NCBI RefSeq assembly: GCF_016595245.1
Contig: NZ_JAENHM010000052.1
Location: forward strand, 1 to 38,173
Direction of reading: 5' to 3'
Source: Azospirillum endophyticum
GTDB taxonomy: Bacteria; Pseudomonadota; Alphaproteobacteria; Azospirillales; Azospirillaceae
Length of the DNA stretch: 38,173 nucleotides
Part shown: piece by piece, positions 16,090 to 28,564 of the stretch
How positions within the stretch are numbered: the stretch's first letter is position 1
How the letters are laid out: each line of letters opens with the position of its first letter
Program-made: the position numbers and the translations under genes
Notes under the pieces: model-generated
Database searches by the model: none
The model's input: only the letters and a program-made list of their open reading frames with translations
What the model was told of the DNA's origin: nothing

Positions 16090-17877
16090 ATGCCCGTAAC
16101 TGCTTATTCCCCGATTCCCACGCCCGGCCCGACCGTCACCGGACGCCTGTCCGCCGCCCGCCGGTTTCTCGCCGACGTCTGGCGGCTGACGAAACCCTAC
16201 TGGTCCTCGGAAGAGAGGTGGGCGGCGCGCGGCCTGCTGGCGGCAGTCATCGTCCTCAATCTGACGGCGGTGTTCATGGATGTCTGGTTCACCCAGATCA
16301 ATGCGGACATCTTCGACGCGCTCCAGCAGAAGGATCAACCCGGCTTCGTCCATGCACTGCTGGTGTTCGGCGCGCTGGCGCTGGTCTTCATCGCGGTGGC
16401 GGTCTATCGCCTGTACCTGAACCAGATGCTGCAAATCCGCTGGCGGCGTTGGCTGACGGAACGCTATCTCGGCGACTGGTTGGAGAACCAGACCTACTAC
16501 CGGCTCCAGTTCGTCGGTACCGGCACCGACAACCCCGACCAGCGCATCGCCGAGGACGTGCGCAGCTTCGTACAGCAGACGCTGAGCCTGTCGCTGGGCT
16601 TCCTGACCAATCTGGTCTCGCTGGTCTCCTTCCTCGCCATCCTGTGGGGCCTGTCCGGGTCGGTGACCCTCCCCTGGCTGGGCATCGACCTGCCCGGCTA
16701 CATGGTCTGGGTTGCCTTGGTCTATGCCGTCGCCGGAACCTGGATCACCCACAAGATCGGCAAGCCCCTCGCCCGCCTCAGCTTCGACCAGGAGCGTTAC
16801 GAGGCCGACTTCCGCTTTTCGCTCGTCCGCCTGCGCGAGAACGCGGAGAGCGTCGCCCTGCAGCAGGGGGAGGGACAGGAGGCGCGCGGCTTCGGTGACC
16901 GCTTCGCCCGCATCGTCGCCAACTGGTGGTCGCTGATGCGCACGCAGAAGCGGCTGGTGTGGTTCACCTCGGCATACGGGCAGATCGCCATCATCTTTCC
17001 GCTGCTGGTCGCCGCTCCGCGTTACTTCAGCGGTGCGCTGCCGCTGGGATCGCTGATGCAGACATCCCAAGCCTTCGGACAGGTGCAGGGCGCGCTGTCC
17101 TGGTTCATCGACGCCTACGTCAACTTGGCCGACTGGTATGCCACCACCAGCCGCCTGACCGGCTTCCGCCAAGCGGTGGAGACAGTGCAGGCGGTTGGCC
17201 GCGAGCATCCGGGGGTGGAGCGCGCCACCGCAGCTGACGGCGTCCTGGCTCTGGACGGGCTGGCCCTGACCTTGCCCGCCGGCGGCATACCGCTGGTCCG
17301 TGCCGACCTGACGGTGCGGCCGGGCGAAAGGCTGTTGATCACCGGCCCTTCGGGTTCGGGCAAAAGCACGATCCTGCGCGCCGTCGCTGGCATCTGGCCA
17401 TTCGGCAGCGGCCGGATCGCGCTGCCGGCCGGAAACACGGCGGCCAGCAGCATGGTCCTGCCGCAGAAGCCCTACCTGCCCATCGGCAGCCTGCGCGCCG
17501 CCGTCACCTACCCCGCCGCCGCTGACTCCTTCGAGGCGGAGGTGGTGCGTGAGGCGCTGTGCGCCGTCGGCATGGCCGGCTTCGCCGACCGTCTGGCGGA
17601 CGAAGACCACTGGACCCAGCGCCTATCCGGCGGCGAACAGCAGCGCATCGCCATCGCCCGCGCCCTGCTGCACAAGCCCGACTGGCTCTTTCTGGACGAG
17701 GCGACCTCGGCCTGCGATCCCGAGACGGAAGAGCGGCTCTACGGCCTGCTGCGCGACCGCTTGCCCGGCACCACCCTGGTCAGCGTCGGCCACCGCCCCA
17801 GCCTCGCTGCATTCCATGACCGGCGGCTGGCAGTCCGGCCCGACGGCGACGGGACCGGGGAACTGGTGGCGGCATAG
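16090..17877 (+). CDS. SbmA/YddA-type ABC transporter, permease fused to ATPase
   Basis: A 595-residue ABC half-transporter of the SbmA/BacA-related family in which the membrane domain is fused to its ATPase. The N-terminal half has six likely membrane helices, including GLLAAVIVLNLTAVFMDVWF and ALLVFGALALVFIAVAVYRL. The nucleotide-binding domain shows Walker A GPSGSGKST (about 418-426), signature LSGGEQQR (from 512), Walker B WLFLDEATSACD (about 531-542) and an H-loop GHR. Homologues are linked to peptide or cobalamin-like substrate transport, but the substrate here is unknown. No strong ribosome-binding site is seen before the ATG. Confidence 0.92.
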   Translation: MPVTAYSPIPTPGPTVTGRLSAARRFLADVWRLTKPYWSSEERWAARGLLAAVIVLNLTAVFMDVWFTQINADIFDALQQKDQPGFVHALLVFGALALVFIAVAVYRLYLNQMLQIRWRRWLTERYLGDWLENQTYYRLQFVGTGTDNPDQRIAEDVRSFVQQTLSLSLGFLTNLVSLVSFLAILWGLSGSVTLPWLGIDLPGYMVWVALVYAVAGTWITHKIGKPLARLSFDQERYEADFRFSLVRLRENAESVALQQGEGQEARGFGDRFARIVANWWSLMRTQKRLVWFTSAYGQIAIIFPLLVAAPRYFSGALPLGSLMQTSQAFGQVQGALSWFIDAYVNLADWYATTSRLTGFRQAVETVQAVGREHPGVERATAADGVLALDGLALTLPAGGIPLVRADLTVRPGERLLITGPSGSGKSTILRAVAGIWPFGSGRIALPAGNTAASSMVLPQKPYLPIGSLRAAVTYPAAADSFEAEVVREALCAVGMAGFADRLADEDHWTQRLSGGEQQRIAIARALLHKPDWLFLDEATSACDPETEERLYGLLRDRLPGTTLVSVGHRPSLAAFHDRRLAVRPDGDGTGELVAA

Positions 17878-17888
17878 CTCAGCCGGAC

Positions 17889-18794
17889 TCAGCCGGCCAG
17901 CTGGTCCCCCCGCGCCTCCGTCAGCAGCCATTGGCGGAATGCGGCGAAGGGTGGGTGGTTGGCCTTGCCGCGGGGGTGGACCAGGTAATAGGCCCGCGTG
18001 CTGCGGTGGGGACGGTCCATGGCGGGGACGAGGGTGCCGTCATCCAGTTCGCCGCGGACCAGCAGCGTCGGCAGCAGGGCGACGCCCAGCCCGGCCTCCG
18101 CAGCCTGGGCGGTGGTGGCGAACTGTTCGAACACCATGCCGGCACCGGGACGCGGAGCCAGTCCCTGGGCCGATAGCCACTCGGTCCAGGCATCGGCACG
18201 GGTGCTGGTGTGCAGCAGCGGCAGAGCCAGCAAATCGGCCGGCTCCGCCACCGGATGCGCCGTGAGGAAGGCCGGGGCGCAGACCGGCAGCACCTCCTCG
18301 TCCAGCAGATGGTCGCAGACGGCGTCAGGCCAGTCGCCGAATCCGTAATGGATGGCCGCATCCAGGTCGTGAAGGCGGAAATCGAAGGGCGCCAGCTTGG
18401 TGGTGAAGTGGATCGTCACCTGCGGGTGGGCAGCCTGGAAGGCAGGCAGCCGCGGTACCAGCCAGCGCGTGCCGAAGGTCGGCAGGATGGCGAGGTTCAG
18501 CACGCCGCCCTTGGGCGCCGCGATGGTCCGCACGGTGGCTGCCGCGATCTGGCGGAGCGCATCGCGGATCGGATCCGCATAGAGCGCCCCGGTCGGCGTC
18601 AGCGTCACCCGCTGGCCCTTGCGGACGAACAGAGGGGTTCCGATCTGGTCCTCCAGCGCCTTGATCTGCCGGCTGACCGCCCCTTGGGTCAGCGAGAGCT
18701 CCGCCGCCGCAGCGGTGAAACTGCCGGTACGGGCCGCCGCTTCGAAAGCGGTCAGCATGCTCATGGAGGGAAGGAGACGGCGCTGCAAATCCAT
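17889..18794 (-). CDS. LysR-family transcriptional regulator (GcvA-like)
   Basis: A 301-residue LysR regulator. The N-terminal winged helix is SMLTAFEAAARTGSFTAAAAELSLTQGAVSRQIKALEDQI and ends in GTPLFVRKGQRVTLTPTG. The C-terminal part is a periplasmic-binding-protein-like effector domain. It is divergent from the TPP enzyme and aldehyde dehydrogenase genes across a 114-bp gap, the classical layout for a LysR activator of its neighbours. The effector is unknown and may be a substrate of that pathway. The start at 18794 (MDLQRRLLPS) matches the usual length; an ATG at 18818 would add eight residues. Confidence 0.92.
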   Translation of the reverse strand: MDLQRRLLPSMSMLTAFEAAARTGSFTAAAAELSLTQGAVSRQIKALEDQIGTPLFVRKGQRVTLTPTGALYADPIRDALRQIAAATVRTIAAPKGGVLNLAILPTFGTRWLVPRLPAFQAAHPQVTIHFTTKLAPFDFRLHDLDAAIHYGFGDWPDAVCDHLLDEEVLPVCAPAFLTAHPVAEPADLLALPLLHTSTRADAWTEWLSAQGLAPRPGAGMVFEQFATTAQAAEAGLGVALLPTLLVRGELDDGTLVPAMDRPHRSTRAYYLVHPRGKANHPPFAAFRQWLLTEARGDQLAG

Positions 18795-18908
18795 GATCGC
18801 TTCATTACCAAAGCTCATGACCCATGGAAAGAAAGTCGTTTGCGCTCTGGCGCAGGGCACGGCAGGGTCGGTATCCTGGAGATCCGGAACAGGCGGGGCG
18901 GGTTCGCG
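18795..18908. promoter_or_regulatory. Divergent promoter region lysR / TPP enzyme
   Basis: A 114-bp gap that must hold both promoters and the LysR binding site. The loose LysR core T-N11-A occurs several times by chance, so no single operator is named. The right end has GGCGGGGCGGG before the TPP enzyme's ATG. Confidence 0.45.
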
Positions 18909-20567
18909 ATGAAGACCGGTGGTCAGTTGGTCGTGGAGGCGCTTGAGGCGCAGGGCGTACGGCGGGTGTTCGGCGTGCCGGGCGAGAGCTATCTCGCCGT
19001 GCTGGACGCCCTGCACGACAGCCCCATCGAGATGGTCGTCTGCCGCCACGAAGGCGGTGCGGCGATGATGGCGGAGGCGCAGGCCAAGCTGACCGGCCGC
19101 CCCGGCGTCTGCCTCGTCACCCGCGGCCCCGGCGCCACCAACGCCGCGTCCGGCATCCATGTCGCCCAGCAGGACGAGACGCCGTTGATCGTGCTGGTCG
19201 GCCAGATCGAGCGCGGCATGCGCGGTCGCGATGCCTTCCAAGAGGTCGATTACGGCAAGCTGTTCGGCGGCATGTGCAAATGGGTCGCCGAGATCGACAG
19301 CGCCGACCGCGTGCCGGAGATGATCTCCCGCGCCTTCCACACCGCGATGGCCGGCCGCCCCGGGCCGGTGGTGCTGGCCCTGCCGGAAGACACCCTGACC
19401 GAAATGGCGGACACCGCCGCCGCTCCGCGGGCCGAGCCGGTGGACAGCGCTCCGACGCAGGCGCAGGTGGCGTCCTTCGGCGCCCTGCTGTCCAAGGCGG
19501 AGCGGCCGTTGCTGGTCGTCGGCGGCTCGCGCTGGACAGCGGAGTCGGTCGCGGCGCTTCAGCTTTTTGCCGAGCGGCTTACCCTGCCGGTTGCGGTCAC
19601 CTTCCGCCGCCAGATGCTGTTCGACCATTGCCACCCGCTTTACGCCGGCGATGTCGGGCTGGGCATCAATCCGAAGCTGACTGCATTGCTCAAGGACAGC
19701 GATCTGCTGATCCTGCTGGGCGACCGGTTCTCCGAAGTGCCGTCGCAGGGCTACGGGTTGCTGGGCATCCCCGATCCGGACAGGGCCGTGGTCCACATCC
19801 ACCCGGGTGCCGAGGAGATCGGCCGCGTTTATCGCCCGACGCTTGGCATGGTCGCCACGCCGGCCGCCTTCCTGGAGGCGGTGGCGGGACTGAGTCTGAC
19901 GGCAAAGTCCAGCTGGGCTGCCCGTGCCGAGGCCGCCCATGCCGCCTACCAGGCATGGAGCACCCCGCCCGACGCGATCCCGGGCGACGTTCAAATGGGC
20001 CGCATCATGGCTTGGCTGGATGAGCGGCTGGAACGCGACGCCATTTTCACAAACGGCGCCGGCAACTACGCCACCTGGATCCACCGCTTCCACCGTTTCC
20101 GCCAGTTCGGCACGCAAGCGGCGCCGGTCTGCGGCTCGATGGGCTACGGCCTGCCCGCAGCCATCGCCGCCAAGCTGCAGCACCGCACCCGCGACGTCCT
20201 GTGCTTCGCCGGCGACGGTTGCTTCCAGATGACGGGGCTGGAGTTCGGCACCGCGGTGCAGGAGGGTGCCGCCGTGATCGTGCTGGTCGTCGACAACGGC
20301 ATGTACGGCACCATCCGCATGCATCAGGAGCGCGAATATCCTGGCCGTGTGTCGGGCACCGGACTGCAGAATCCCGATTTCGCCGCCTTCGCCCGCGCCT
20401 ATGGCGGCCATGGCGAGACGGTGGAGACCACCGACCAGTTCGCCCCGGCCTTCGAGCGCGCCCGCGCCTCCGGCCTGCCGGCGATCCTCCACATCAAGCT
20501 CGATCCCGAAGCCCTGACGCCGACCCGGACCCTTTCTGAGATCCGCGCGGCGGGCAAGGGGAAGTGA
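18909..20567 (+). CDS. TPP-dependent enzyme, acetolactate synthase/2-oxoacid decarboxylase family
   Basis: A 552-residue protein of the acetolactate synthase-like superfamily. The TPP-activating glutamate lies in VVCRHEGGAAMMAEA (His47, Glu48). The TPP/Mg motif is GDGCFQMTGLEFGT, followed by DNGMYGTI. RGPGATNAASGIHVAQQDET is the superfamily signature. True anabolic acetolactate synthases are usually paired with a small regulatory subunit, which is absent. Position upstream of an aldehyde dehydrogenase suggests a decarboxylase that makes an aldehyde from a 2-oxoacid; this is inference. A divergent LysR gene probably controls it. The start ATG gives the conserved N-terminus MKTGGQLVVEALEAQGVRRV. 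Confidence 0.85.
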   Translation: MKTGGQLVVEALEAQGVRRVFGVPGESYLAVLDALHDSPIEMVVCRHEGGAAMMAEAQAKLTGRPGVCLVTRGPGATNAASGIHVAQQDETPLIVLVGQIERGMRGRDAFQEVDYGKLFGGMCKWVAEIDSADRVPEMISRAFHTAMAGRPGPVVLALPEDTLTEMADTAAAPRAEPVDSAPTQAQVASFGALLSKAERPLLVVGGSRWTAESVAALQLFAERLTLPVAVTFRRQMLFDHCHPLYAGDVGLGINPKLTALLKDSDLLILLGDRFSEVPSQGYGLLGIPDPDRAVVHIHPGAEEIGRVYRPTLGMVATPAAFLEAVAGLSLTAKSSWAARAEAAHAAYQAWSTPPDAIPGDVQMGRIMAWLDERLERDAIFTNGAGNYATWIHRFHRFRQFGTQAAPVCGSMGYGLPAAIAAKLQHRTRDVLCFAGDGCFQMTGLEFGTAVQEGAAVIVLVVDNGMYGTIRMHQEREYPGRVSGTGLQNPDFAAFARAYGGHGETVETTDQFAPAFERARASGLPAILHIKLDPEALTPTRTLSEIRAAGKGK

Positions 20568-20670
20568 TTCAAGTCTCTCCCCCATCGGCCCCCTCTTTCA
20601 GTCGGGAAGATGGGTGTTTTCGGGATCTATCCAGTAACGCCTCCGCTTTTTGACCCAAGGAGCCACCCCG

Positions 20671-22167
<1,497 letters not shown>

Positions 22168-22230
22168 GATGTTCCCGGCCGGGGTGGGTCCGCCGCTGGC
22201 GAGCCTGTCCCGGCCGGAAGGCCAAGCGTA

Positions 22231-23064
22231 TCAAATCGCCAGCCGCTGCCGGACCGCTTCGGCCTTGACCGTCAGGTCCGCTGACGGCAGCCGGCCGATC
22301 AGCAGGGCGGCATGGTCCGGGCCGTTCCAATAGGCGATGGACAGCCCGCCGCGCATTTCCTGCTCCACCCCGCGCACGGTGCCCGGACGGCGCAGGATGC
22401 AAAGCGCCAGTGGACCGCTGAGCGGATCGAGATAGGTGATCTGGGCCAGCGGCATGTCGTCGTAGGACAGGATCTGCGCCCGGCGGAATTCCGCCCCACC
22501 GACCTCCACCGCCTCCGGCGTCAGGGACAGGTTGAGCGGCCGGTTCAGGGCGGCGAGCTGGGCCGACTGGGCGTCGCGGCCGGGCGTGGGCCCGCCCAGC
22601 GTCTCCCGCGTGTACAACCCCATATATTGCGCGACCACGCCATGCCAGTGGCGCTCCCGGTCCGGTCCGCCGTCATCGTCGGCCAAATCGTCGCCGTCGC
22701 CGGTTCCAAGCAGCCCGACCAGAATCCGGTCTCCCAGCACGCCTGCCGCCACCGAGGCGGCGATGGCGCCGAACAGACGACGGCGGGTCATCGGAACGAC
22801 CGCATTGGCGGCAACCGGCGGCACGGATATCCCGTCGAGCATGCGTTGCAGATCCGCCGCCGGGGCGGCGTCCAGCAAGGGCCGGAAGGCCTCGCCGAAG
22901 GGCAGGCTGGCACGAGAAAGATGCTCCACCTTTGCGGCGACCGCCGGATCGCGCTCCATCAGGGCGAGCAGCCGGGCGCGGTGCGCTTCCTCCAGCTCGC
23001 CGTCGATGAAGGCGGTCAGTTCCTCGTCGGAGGGGATCGGGGACTCGTCGCTCTCTCCGCTCAT
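22231..23064 (-). CDS. Anti-sigma factor, membrane protein without zinc motif
   Basis: A 277-residue protein that overlaps the ECF sigma gene by ATGA, the normal arrangement for a cognate anti-sigma factor. The N-terminal part (SDEELTAFIDGELEEAHRAR, 12-31) has the anti-sigma helical look, but there is no HxxxCxxC zinc motif. A single membrane segment lies at 97-118 (LFGAIAASVAAGVLGDRILV), preceded by three arginines. The periplasmic or C-terminal domain (about 140-277) probably senses the signal. It is likely to hold the sigma factor at the membrane until an envelope stress occurs. Confidence 0.8.
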   Translation of the reverse strand: MSGESDESPIPSDEELTAFIDGELEEAHRARLLALMERDPAVAAKVEHLSRASLPFGEAFRPLLDAAPAADLQRMLDGISVPPVAANAVVPMTRRRLFGAIAASVAAGVLGDRILVGLLGTGDGDDLADDDGGPDRERHWHGVVAQYMGLYTRETLGGPTPGRDAQSAQLAALNRPLNLSLTPEAVEVGGAEFRRAQILSYDDMPLAQITYLDPLSGPLALCILRRPGTVRGVEQEMRGGLSIAYWNGPDHAALLIGRLPSADLTVKAEAVRQRLAI

Positions 23065-23669
23065 CGTGCCGCTCCGTCGCTCATCCTGTCCGCCAGCTTT
23101 GCCCGCGCCGCCGCCAGACGGCTCATCACCGTTCCGACCGGCACGTCGAGGACCGCCGCGACCTCGCGGTAGGTCAAGCCTTCCACATAGGCGAGGAACA
23201 CCGCCGCCCGCTGGGCTTCCGGCAGGTCGCCGACCAGCCGCATCACCTGCCCCGCCAGCACCTTCACCTCGGCTTCGCGCGCGCCGTCCACTTCCAGGCT
23301 CGTCTCCGCCTCCACGGTTCCTTGGCCGAAGCGGACCCGACGCGCCCGGACCTCGTTCAGCCAGACCGAGTTCAGGATGGCGAACAGCCAATGGTCGATG
23401 CGGGAGCCGGGCTGGAACTGGCCGTGCCGCTCCAGAGCCCGCAGGCAGGTCTGCTGCACCAGATCGTCCGCCCAGTCGCGCTGCCGCGACAGGACGAAGC
23501 CGTATCGCCACAGGCGCGGCAGGGTGACGGACAAGCCCTGCCTGACTTCCGCTTCGCTGGCGATCTCACCGCTCCCTCGCATGGCATCCGGTCCGATCCG
23601 GTCCCGGCGACGCAATACCGGCCCCGACCACCCATATGCCTCACGGCCGCCTTCGAAGATAGCCATCAT
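23061..23669 (-). CDS. ECF RNA polymerase sigma factor
   Basis: A sigma-70 family ECF factor of 202 residues. Region 2 contains LPRLWRYGFVLSRQRDWADD, then LVQQTCLRALERHGQF and RIDHWLFAILNSVWLNEVRA. Region 4 reads LPEAQRAAVFLAYVEGLTYR, then EVAAVLDVPVGTVMSRLAAA. It directs RNA polymerase to a small stress regulon. The ATG at 23667-23669 has GGGAAGG close upstream. A start at 23582 (MRGSGEIASEAEV) would give the usual ECF length and remains possible. It is translationally coupled to the anti-sigma gene downstream. Confidence 0.9.
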   Translation of the reverse strand: MMAIFEGGREAYGWSGPVLRRRDRIGPDAMRGSGEIASEAEVRQGLSVTLPRLWRYGFVLSRQRDWADDLVQQTCLRALERHGQFQPGSRIDHWLFAILNSVWLNEVRARRVRFGQGTVEAETSLEVDGAREAEVKVLAGQVMRLVGDLPEAQRAAVFLAYVEGLTYREVAAVLDVPVGTVMSRLAAARAKLADRMSDGAAR

Positions 23670-23744
23670 CCGCCTTCCCGACGACTGAACAAAGCGGCGG
23701 GACCGCCCCCGGATTGCGCGGGACGCGCTCCCACCGGTGACCCG

Positions 23745-24293
23745 TCAGCCCCTGGCCGGCGCGGCGATGGCCTCTTCCAGGTCGCGATACTCCTCGCATC
23801 CGGTGCCGCAGATGTTGCGGATGGCCGCCAGTTGTTCCCGTGCCAGATCGACACGCCCTTTGAGCACATAGGCCTCGCCGAGATATTCCCGGACTTTGGG
23901 GTAGGACGGATCGGCGGCAACCGACTTCAGGTAATAGCCGATGCCCTCGTCGATGCGGCCGAGCTTGCGGGTGGCATAGCCACGGTAGTTCAGCACGACG
24001 GGGCTGTCCTGGTTGCGCGCCGTCCCAAGGATGTCCAGCGCCTCCTGATAGCGCTCCGCCTTCGCCAGGGAATAGGCGTAGTCGGCGATGTTGTCGTCGC
24101 TGAGGTTGGCACCGCTCTGCTTGACGCACTGCTTGGCCTTCTTGTCATAGACCTCCCCCGGCTTGCAGGTCGGGGTCGTGTCGTCGCCCATGGCGCGGGC
24201 GGAGACGGGGGCCAGCAGGCCGGTGCCGAGAACGGCGGCGCACAGCAGACCGGCCAGGGTGGCACGGCCGACCTTCAAACGAACGCTCATCAT
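23745..24293 (-). CDS. Secreted TPR protein
   Basis: A 182-residue exported protein. A signal peptide (VGRATLAGLLCAAVLGTGLL, then APVSARA, cleavage after residue 34-35) is followed by two cysteines (43, 56), possibly a disulfide pair. Tetratricopeptide repeats follow (about 65-160, with ADYAYSLAKAERYQEALDIL and VREYLGEAYVLKGRVDLARE), then a CGTGC segment (162-166). AGGAG five bases before the first ATG sets the start. It is read in the same direction as, and 75 bp upstream of, the sigma factor gene, so it may be in the same regulon. TPR proteins mediate protein contacts; the partner is unknown. Confidence 0.82.
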   Translation of the reverse strand: MMSVRLKVGRATLAGLLCAAVLGTGLLAPVSARAMGDDTTPTCKPGEVYDKKAKQCVKQSGANLSDDNIADYAYSLAKAERYQEALDILGTARNQDSPVVLNYRGYATRKLGRIDEGIGYYLKSVAADPSYPKVREYLGEAYVLKGRVDLAREQLAAIRNICGTGCEEYRDLEEAIAAPARG

Positions 24294-24497
24294 GACTTCT
24301 CCTGAGTTCGACGGGTGACGGTTCGCCGTATCGCGGCGCTGGCGGACAACACGCCACCTCCGCCGCCTATTCGGTCGCGGATAAGTTTTTTCGGCCGCTT
24401 TCCGCTGCCGAATAGATGACCACGCCGCCGTGTTCCCCACCCGCCGCGCCGCCAGCATCCCCGCTGCAGCCGCGATTTTGCGAATGGAGCCGTCACC

Positions 24498-25559
24498 GTG
24501 TTCCCACCCGTGGCTTTGCTTGGCCTGGGCCTCGGCCTGCCACCGCATGTCCTGACACAGGAAGAGGCCGCCCTCCTCACCACCCGCATCTTCGGCGACC
24601 GGCTTTCCGACTTCCCCCAGTTCGGACGGGTCTTCACCAACACCGGCATCGTCCGGCGGCACTGCGCCCGGCCGGCGGACTGGTATGCCGCTCCCCATGG
24701 CTGGAGCGACCGCATGGACGCCTACCGGCAGGCAGCGGCAGCCCTGTTCGTCCAGGCGGCGACCGCAGCCCTGGCCGATGCCCGCGTCGATCCCGCCGAG
24801 ATCGATTGCATGGTCGTTTCCTCTTCCTCCGGCTTCGCGGTGCCGAGCCTGGAAGCCCAGCTTGCCGAAGCCATGGGCTTCCGGCCCGACATCGAGCGGG
24901 TGCCGCTGTTCGGACTCGGCTGCGCTGGCGGCGTTGCGGGGTTGGCGACCGCCGCGAGGCTGACGGCGGCGGCGCCGGACCGCACCGTGCTGTTCGTGAC
25001 CATGGAGCTGTGCAGCCTCGCCTTCCGCCAGGATGACGGCAGCCGCGCCAACCTGGTCGCCACTGCTCTGTTCGGCGATGGCGCCGCCGCCTGCGTGCTG
25101 CGCGGCGGAACCGGCGAGCGCGCCTTCGCCGTCATCGACGGCGCGGGCCAGCATCTGTTCCCGCGATCGGAGGACATCATGGGCTGGCGCATCGACGATG
25201 GCGGGTTCGGCATCGTCCTGTCGGCAGCGCTGCCGCAATTCCTGCAGACCCACCTCCGTCCCGCCCTTGCCCGGCTGCTCGCCCAATGCGGCGCGGACGA
25301 CGAGCAGATCGGCCGGTTCATCTGCCACCCCGGCGGCACCCGCGTGCTGGCGGCGCTGGAGGAGGTGCTGCGGTTGGAGACCGGCAGCCTCGACCATGAA
25401 CGGGCGGTGCTGGCCGATCACGGCAACATGTCCGCCCCCACGGTGCTGTTCGTGCTGGACCGGGCACGCCGGGCAGGGTTGCCGGACCGGGCGGCGTTGC
25501 TGGCACTCGGTCCCGGCTTTTCCGCCAACCTGATCACGATTCGGCGGGGCCGACGATGA
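24498..25559 (+). CDS. Type III polyketide synthase (alkylpyrone/alkylresorcinol type)
   Basis: A chalcone synthase-fold enzyme of 353 residues. All three catalytic residues are visible: Cys142 (PLFGLGCAGGVAGL), His277 (FICHPGGTRVL) and Asn310 (DHGNMSAPT). It should extend a fatty acyl starter with malonyl-CoA and cyclise it to an alkylpyrone or resorcinol, products found in bacterial envelopes and cysts. The starter and ring type cannot be read from sequence. The start is GTG with GGAG nine bases upstream. The next gene overlaps by ATGA and encodes an ICMT-type methyltransferase, as in known pyrone cassettes. Confidence 0.93.
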   Translation: MFPPVALLGLGLGLPPHVLTQEEAALLTTRIFGDRLSDFPQFGRVFTNTGIVRRHCARPADWYAAPHGWSDRMDAYRQAAAALFVQAATAALADARVDPAEIDCMVVSSSSGFAVPSLEAQLAEAMGFRPDIERVPLFGLGCAGGVAGLATAARLTAAAPDRTVLFVTMELCSLAFRQDDGSRANLVATALFGDGAAACVLRGGTGERAFAVIDGAGQHLFPRSEDIMGWRIDDGGFGIVLSAALPQFLQTHLRPALARLLAQCGADDEQIGRFICHPGGTRVLAALEEVLRLETGSLDHERAVLADHGNMSAPTVLFVLDRARRAGLPDRAALLALGPGFSANLITIRRGRR

Positions 25560-26146
25560 CTGCTCCGATGACGGCTGGGCCGATCATCATCATGCTGTTG
25601 GTGACGGTCCAGCGCCTGAGCGAACTGGTCATCGACCGGCGCAACCGCGCGGCGCTGCTGGTCCAAGGTGCGCAGGAACATGGGCGCGGCCATTACCCGT
25701 GGATGGTGCTGCTGCATGTCGGCTGGCTGGCGGGTCTCTGGGGAACCGCCCTGTGGACATCTCAATGGAATCCGGAAACGGGCATCGCGTCGGTCCGGCC
25801 GGTCGATCCGGTCTGGCTGGCACTCTTCCTCGTCATGCAGGCACTCCGCCTATGGGTTCAGGTGACGCTGGGGCAACGCTGGACCACCCGGATCCTTGTG
25901 CTTCGCGCAGAGCCACCGGTTTGCAGCGGCCCCTACCGCTTCACCCATCATCCAAACTATCTGGCGGTTGCGGTCGAGATCGCCGCTCTTCCGCTCGCCT
26001 TCGGAATGGCCGGTTACGCGCTCGTCTTCTCCATTCTCAACGGGGCAATGCTCGCCGTCCGTATCCGGGCGGAAGATCGGGCGCTCGGCCGGAGACCAGG
26101 CCGCCCCTCCACTCCGGTCAAGACAATTCGAGGGGGCAGGGTTTGA
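25556..26146 (+). CDS. ICMT-family membrane methyltransferase
   Basis: A 196-residue integral membrane protein of the isoprenylcysteine carboxyl methyltransferase family. The SAM-binding signature GPYRFTHHPNYLAVAVEIAA is in the C-terminal half, and four or five hydrophobic segments are present. In bacteria such proteins often O-methylate polyketide pyrones, as BpsB does next to the type III synthase BpsA. The ATGA overlap with the polyketide synthase gene supports the same role here. Prenylated protein substrates are unlikely in a bacterium. Confidence 0.88.
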   Translation: MTAPMTAGPIIIMLLVTVQRLSELVIDRRNRAALLVQGAQEHGRGHYPWMVLLHVGWLAGLWGTALWTSQWNPETGIASVRPVDPVWLALFLVMQALRLWVQVTLGQRWTTRILVLRAEPPVCSGPYRFTHHPNYLAVAVEIAALPLAFGMAGYALVFSILNGAMLAVRIRAEDRALGRRPGRPSTPVKTIRGGRV

Positions 26147-26210
26147 TTTGACGCAATGCAGCAGGCGGCAAATCGGGTCTATCGTCGAATCCGGTGGTCG
26201 ATCTGGTTGA

Positions 26211-28284
<2,074 letters not shown>

Positions 28285-28288
<4 letters not shown>

Positions 28289-28563
28289 CCGACGAGCAGG
28301 ACCCGCTTGCGGACAGCATCCGCCGCAAGCGGAAGCGGCGGGAACAATGGCTGCGCGAAGGGGAACGTCCGATGGGCCGCAACCTTGCCCTGATCGGGGC
28401 GTTGGGCTGGCTGGTGATCGTGCCGACGCTGGCCGGCCTGTTCGCCGGGCGCTGGCTGGATGAACGGGCCGGCGGCGGGATCTTCTGGACGGCAGCGCTG
28501 CTGTTCGCGGGCGTGGCGCTCGGCGGATGGCTCGCCTGGAACCGGATCGGGCAGGAGCGCTGA
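28285..28563 (+). CDS. atpQ: N-ATPase AtpQ, AtpI/AtpZ-like membrane protein
   Basis: A 92-residue protein with a charged N-terminus (DSIRRKRKRREQWLREGERP) and two membrane helices (NLALIGALGWLVIVPTLAGL and IFWTAALLFAGVALGGWLAW). In N-ATPase operons a small protein of this type follows atpC and probably assists assembly of the c ring or handles divalent cations. It starts inside the atpC stop (ATGA), and atpR begins one base after its stop codon. Confidence 0.85.
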
Positions 28564-28564
28564 C

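Noticed and set aside
17889..20585. A single 898-residue minus-strand frame that would extend LysR far upstream
   Set aside because: Only the last 300 residues match LysR; the rest is antisense to the TPP enzyme gene. The true start is near 18794.
20568..20670. TPP riboswitch or attenuator near the TPP enzyme
   Set aside because: No THI-box core is seen upstream of the TPP enzyme gene, and the weak cccatc/gatggg pairing between it and the dehydrogenase gene is too loose to name.
22231..23511. Longer frame that would extend the anti-sigma protein into the sigma gene
   Set aside because: The added part is an out-of-frame reading of the sigma factor gene. The ATGA overlap at 23061-23064 gives the proper start.
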